From: Zoogloeaceae bacterium G21618-S1
GTDB lineage: Bacteria; Pseudomonadota; Gammaproteobacteria; Burkholderiales; Rhodocyclaceae
NCBI GenBank assembly: GCA_027214125.1
Contig: JAPWHF010000003.1
Coordinates: 300,592 to 364,591 of the forward strand
Direction: 5' to 3'
Length of the DNA stretch: 64,000 nucleotides
Each line of letters begins with the position of its first letter. Position 1 is the stretch's first letter. A model generated the notes under the pieces. It did not search any database. It was not told the DNA's origin and saw nothing but the letters and a program-made list of their open reading frames with translations. The translations under genes and the position numbers were made by a program. Below, piece by piece: positions 61,001 through 64,000 of this stretch.

Positions 61001-62014
61001 TCAAACGGCGCCGGGGCGCAGGCGAAGCGATTCCACCACCGAATCCCACAGCCGCAGCACGGCACCCTCTTCTGGTTGCTCGGTTCCGTCCTTCGCTGGG
61101 TCGAGAACGATGCTGAAGGCCAAATCCGGCTTGTCCGTTGCACCATCGAGACCATTCATCTCGACGTCCCCCTTTAGCGTGTAGTGATCACCCTGGCGGT
61201 GTTTCCAAAGCACTTCTTCCGCCGTGCCGAACGCAACGCTCCTTTCGTTACGACGCCGCAAGACGGTTGGCTTGTCCGAGGCGTCCATGAGTTTCATCGC
61301 CGCATCCGTGCGTTCGATCAAACTTGCCTCCTCCACGGGCGACGCTGAACGCACACGGGTTTCCATGAACACCACCAGCCCCGGATAGGCCTTGAATGTC
61401 AGTTGAACCCCGGTCGCCTCGAATCCGCCATCGCCACCCGGCAGGAAACCGCCATCGAAGCAGAAGCCGCGGTCGGTCGGGATGGTCCAGGTGTCGCGGT
61501 GTTTCAGCATGCTCAGGCCTTTCTCGATATCCCTGATCGCCGAAGAAAGCTTGGCATCTTCGGCCTGACCAAACAGGGAAAAGAGTGTCCCCTGTACAAG
61601 CACGAACGCCTTCATGTCGAAGTACAGGTCGTTCGATGGGGCATCCCTGAACACTAGGACGCGACCTTGCCCGTCGTTGATCTCGCGGACCTCCTTGAGC
61701 AGCGAGGCGTCCTCCGACACAGGCCCTCCGACACGCTCCTGCTCGCGGCGCATTCGTGTGGAAAACGCGTTTTCCGACAACGTACCTTCCCGTTTGATCA
61801 CGCCGGCTAGTGCAGTTCGCGTGTCTGTCCAGGTAACGCGGGTCTCGGCCGGTACGTCGATCAGGAAGCGCCCGATACACAGAGGGCGAGTGGCAATGGC
61901 TTGAGCGTCTGTCATGGCTTCTTTGGGAGAGGCGGGAGTGGCGTCTTCACTACAACCAGCAGCGAAGAGCAGGAAAGGGGTGGCCAGAACAAGCGCGATG
62001 TGTCGAAGCGTCAT
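61001..62014 (-). CDS. Tli4-like T6SS immunity lipoprotein
   Basis: 337 residues with lipobox FAAGC (Cys21). RPLCIGRFLIDVPAETRV and DRGFCFDGGFLPGGDGGFEATGVQLTF are hallmarks of the Tli4 family that protects against the Tle4 phospholipase in the periplasm. It overlaps the effector gene by 4 bp, the usual effector-immunity order. Protection of the cell from its own or kin effector is inferred. Confidence 0.85.
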   Translation of the reverse strand: MTLRHIALVLATPFLLFAAGCSEDATPASPKEAMTDAQAIATRPLCIGRFLIDVPAETRVTWTDTRTALAGVIKREGTLSENAFSTRMRREQERVGGPVSEDASLLKEVREINDGQGRVLVFRDAPSNDLYFDMKAFVLVQGTLFSLFGQAEDAKLSSAIRDIEKGLSMLKHRDTWTIPTDRGFCFDGGFLPGGDGGFEATGVQLTFKAYPGLVVFMETRVRSASPVEEASLIERTDAAMKLMDASDKPTVLRRRNERSVAFGTAEEVLWKHRQGDHYTLKGDVEMNGLDGATDKPDLAFSIVLDPAKDGTEQPEEGAVLRLWDSVVESLRLRPGAV

Positions 62015-63681
62015 GCCTGTGCCGCCATGCGCGTGATGTTGTGCAGTGTCAATGCGATGATCTCCGTGTTCTCGTAGCTGTTGGCATGCTCGAAATGGGT
62101 CTCGAACGCCGCGCAGAAGCGTACCGCCTGCTCCGACACGGCGGCGGACTCGGCTGGCACGGTGCCGTCTCCCCGAGCCCGCTCTGCCCGCGCCAGCGTG
62201 AACTCAAGTGGCGAGCCCTCGGCGGTACGTAGCGTGACTTTGCCTTTCAGGTTGTCCCGCATCAACTGAAGAAACCCCTCCGGGGGCACAACGGCACCCC
62301 CGGCGTGATGCCATCGCACGGCTGCAACTGTTTCATCGTTGGAGGCCATGCTGTAGTGGGCGTAGGTGTTGGGATGATGAGCGTTACCCAGCGTCTCCGT
62401 GTGAAACTCTTCGACTTTCTTGCAAAGCGCCAGATACTTGATCCAAGGGCTGACTTGAACAGTGCTTGCCCCAGCGCCTACCGGATTCAACAACTCCTCC
62501 TTCACCAGCTTCCACCAGCCCTTGCGCTCGCGGTAGATCTCGGCATATGGGTTCGTCTTGGGCAGCGCGCCGACACCGTCGATGGCGAGCCAGCCGGCCG
62601 GATAGGCGGCGGTGGGCAGCAGAGCCAGCGCGCCCGGTGAGTTGCCCAGCACCGGAGTGACGAGCGCGGCGTCGGTGCCCAGGATTTCCGCCACCTTGTT
62701 CTTCACGAAGTCGAGGAAGATGCCCTTGGCGTGGCCGGTGCGCATGCGCTGGTAGATGGCCGGCGCCCCGGCCGTGGGGCTGACGCCTTGCACGATGCCC
62801 AACACCCGGCCTTCGGCACCGCCGATGCCGGGGTGGCAGGCCGCTCGCGCGACTATACCGCCCATGGAATGCGTCACCAGAATCACCCGGCTGCACGCGT
62901 AACCCTGACTAGCGTAGTTGTCGATGACCGTGTCGATGCGTTTGGCCAAGGCTTTGCCGGAATCGTCGGCCCCTTGCAGCCAGTTGTAGCCGAAGGCGTG
63001 GACCGGAAACCAGTGGCGCGCCGCGGCCTTGAGGTCCGCCTCGGTCAGCGGTGACCAGCCCTTGGCGCGGTTCCGGGCCGTGGGTAGGCCGTGTCGTGCC
63101 CGCAGATCGTCGTCCTTGAACAGGCTGTTGGCCTGTTCGATGATCGTTTGCCATGCGTGTTCGAGCTTGCCCTGGCGGTAGATGCGGTTGAGGCGCGCCT
63201 CCAGCGTGGCGAGCAGCCGCCCGTAGCAGCCCAGGTAGAGCTCGCCCCAGCCTCGGCGCTTGAACTCGCCCAGCAGGTTGTCGATAGTGTCGTCGTCGGA
63301 ACGCGAGAATTGCACGCCGGAGACGTTGAAGTGCTGCATGAGATGACGCGGCAGCTTGCCTGCGCTTGCAACGGTGGTAGTGGTCGGAGAGAAGAGTAGT
63401 TGCCGTTGCGCCGGTGTCAACGGGGCTACCTTATTCGTCATCAGACCCGTGTCATCCGGCTTCCAGAACGTCTCTCCCGGCGAAAATGGTCTGACCGCCG
63501 CACTCGTCGTCAAATTGCTCCCCATGAACCCCGGCACGAAAATCACCGGAATCACATCGGTGGGCGGCACCACGCAATGCGCCCGTCGCGTCTGCTCGGT
63601 GGGGCTCAGGTGGCACGAGAAGAACGGGTTGCCCTTCTCGTCATACTGCATGGCCAGATAGCGCTTGTCCGGTTCGCTCAT
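62011..63681 (-). CDS. Putative T6SS lipase effector (Tle family, LCAT/PGAP1-like)
   Basis: 556 residues, no signal peptide, as for VgrG-delivered toxins. VIPVIFVPGFMGSN near residue 47 is an oxyanion-type lipase start. The nucleophile is Ser272 in THSMGG, with Thr replacing the first Gly of GxSxG. Asp505 in GDGTVPA and His532 in FEHANSYE complete a plausible triad. It is translationally linked to vgrG and the immunity gene by 4-bp overlaps. Confidence 0.82.
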   Translation of the reverse strand: MSEPDKRYLAMQYDEKGNPFFSCHLSPTEQTRRAHCVVPPTDVIPVIFVPGFMGSNLTTSAAVRPFSPGETFWKPDDTGLMTNKVAPLTPAQRQLLFSPTTTTVASAGKLPRHLMQHFNVSGVQFSRSDDDTIDNLLGEFKRRGWGELYLGCYGRLLATLEARLNRIYRQGKLEHAWQTIIEQANSLFKDDDLRARHGLPTARNRAKGWSPLTEADLKAAARHWFPVHAFGYNWLQGADDSGKALAKRIDTVIDNYASQGYACSRVILVTHSMGGIVARAACHPGIGGAEGRVLGIVQGVSPTAGAPAIYQRMRTGHAKGIFLDFVKNKVAEILGTDAALVTPVLGNSPGALALLPTAAYPAGWLAIDGVGALPKTNPYAEIYRERKGWWKLVKEELLNPVGAGASTVQVSPWIKYLALCKKVEEFHTETLGNAHHPNTYAHYSMASNDETVAAVRWHHAGGAVVPPEGFLQLMRDNLKGKVTLRTAEGSPLEFTLARAERARGDGTVPAESAAVSEQAVRFCAAFETHFEHANSYENTEIIALTLHNITRMAAQA

Positions 63682-64000
63682 GCTTTTCCTTTGGTCGGCA
63701 GGATGCGCAGCGAGACGGCTTCGAGGAAATCGCTTTTCTGCAAGCCGGTCCGCCCCTGTGCATCGGCGGTGCCGCGAATGAGCGCGCCATCGCTGCGGCG
63801 AATCTCGAAAGCCCGGTTGGCTGCTGGTTCGCCATTGTCGAGCTCCAGGATGATCTCCTCATCAAACGCCGTCGCCGGCCAACTGTTCATGTCCCGGCTC
63901 ATATGGGCTGGCCCACTAAAACTCTTCTTGCTCGCATGCACCGTAATCGTCCCCGGGCACTCGACCGTGATCCCGCCATCAATCGTGATGCTCGCGCCGC
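63678..64000 (-). CDS. vgrG: VgrG T6SS spike protein, C-terminal fragment (5' end beyond window)
   Basis: 107 residues of the C-terminus are visible. GASITIDGGITVECPGTITV and HASKKSFSGPAHMS are the DUF2345-like needle end of VgrG. A ~60-residue beta-rich extension follows (DEEIILELDNGEPAANRAFEIRRSDGALIRGTADAQGRTGL), the type that docks a lipase effector. The frame is open to the window edge. Confidence 0.85.
   Translation of the reverse strand, partial: GASITIDGGITVECPGTITVHASKKSFSGPAHMSRDMNSWPATAFDEEIILELDNGEPAANRAFEIRRSDGALIRGTADAQGRTGLQKSDFLEAVSLRILPTKGKA

Overview
The window looks like a contiguous stretch of chromosome from a GC-rich betaproteobacterium, most likely Rhodocyclales (Azoarcus/Thauera/Denitromonas-like). 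This is inferred from gene content and order (mnmG-rsmG-parA-parB-atp operon; ubiJ/Tim44/ubiE/DUF971; phoBR; gatCAB diverging from mreBCD-mrdA-rodA-rlpA-dacA), the high GC and the protein sequence style. No 16S rRNA or database search was available. Almost all of the window is core, tightly packed and operonic. I saw no tRNA, rRNA, CRISPR array, transposase or prophage.

Layout: 1-655 is the N-terminal part of a secreted DUF3179 protein. 881-5055 holds mnmG, rsmG, parA and parB, the usual origin-proximal set. 5311-12204 is the complete F1Fo ATP synthase operon atpIBEFHAGDC, with a good promoter (5223-5251) and a 15-bp perfect-stem terminator (12226-12259). 12287-14886 (minus) holds ubiJ, a Tim44-domain protein, ubiE and a DUF971 protein. 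15077-17143 is phoB-phoR, preceded by a convincing PHO box. 17162-21173 (minus) holds a large uncharacterised protein, a HIT protein, a class II glutamine amidotransferase, and DUF1499 and DUF3617 proteins. 21252-25143 (minus) is gatC-gatA-lipoprotein-gatB.

25234-36202 (plus) is a cell-elongation and lipoate block: mreB, mreC, mreD, a GC-rich repeat, mrdA (PBP2), rodA, rlpA, dacA, a D-amino acid aminotransferase, a DUF493 protein, lipB, lipA and a TfoX C-terminal-domain protein. 36285-40520 holds a DUF4197 protein, a YIP1-like membrane protein, the Rep helicase and a lipoprotein. 40653-45571 (minus) is a complete branched-chain amino acid ABC transporter (livJ, livH, livM, livG, livF). Next come YebC, a small Cys-rich secreted protein, a DUF853 HerA-like ATPase, a cupin, a DUF1631 protein, a c-type haem DUF3365 protein with a second cupin, and a lone Rossmann protein.

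The right end is more accessory. It has a LysR regulator divergent from an EamA exporter. A second LysR regulator is divergent from an SDR-thiolase-acyl-CoA ligase cluster (57342-60832). At the edge is a type VI secretion module on the minus strand: the C-terminus of VgrG, an LCAT/PGAP1-like lipase effector and a Tli4-like lipoprotein immunity protein, all joined by 4-bp overlaps.

The most notable points are the T6SS lipase module, the uncharacterised CoA-pathway cluster, a terminator-like hairpin in the rep leader, a possible non-standard start codon for phoR, two intergenic repeat elements, and a lipoprotein gene inserted between gatA and gatB. None is clearly a wholly new system.
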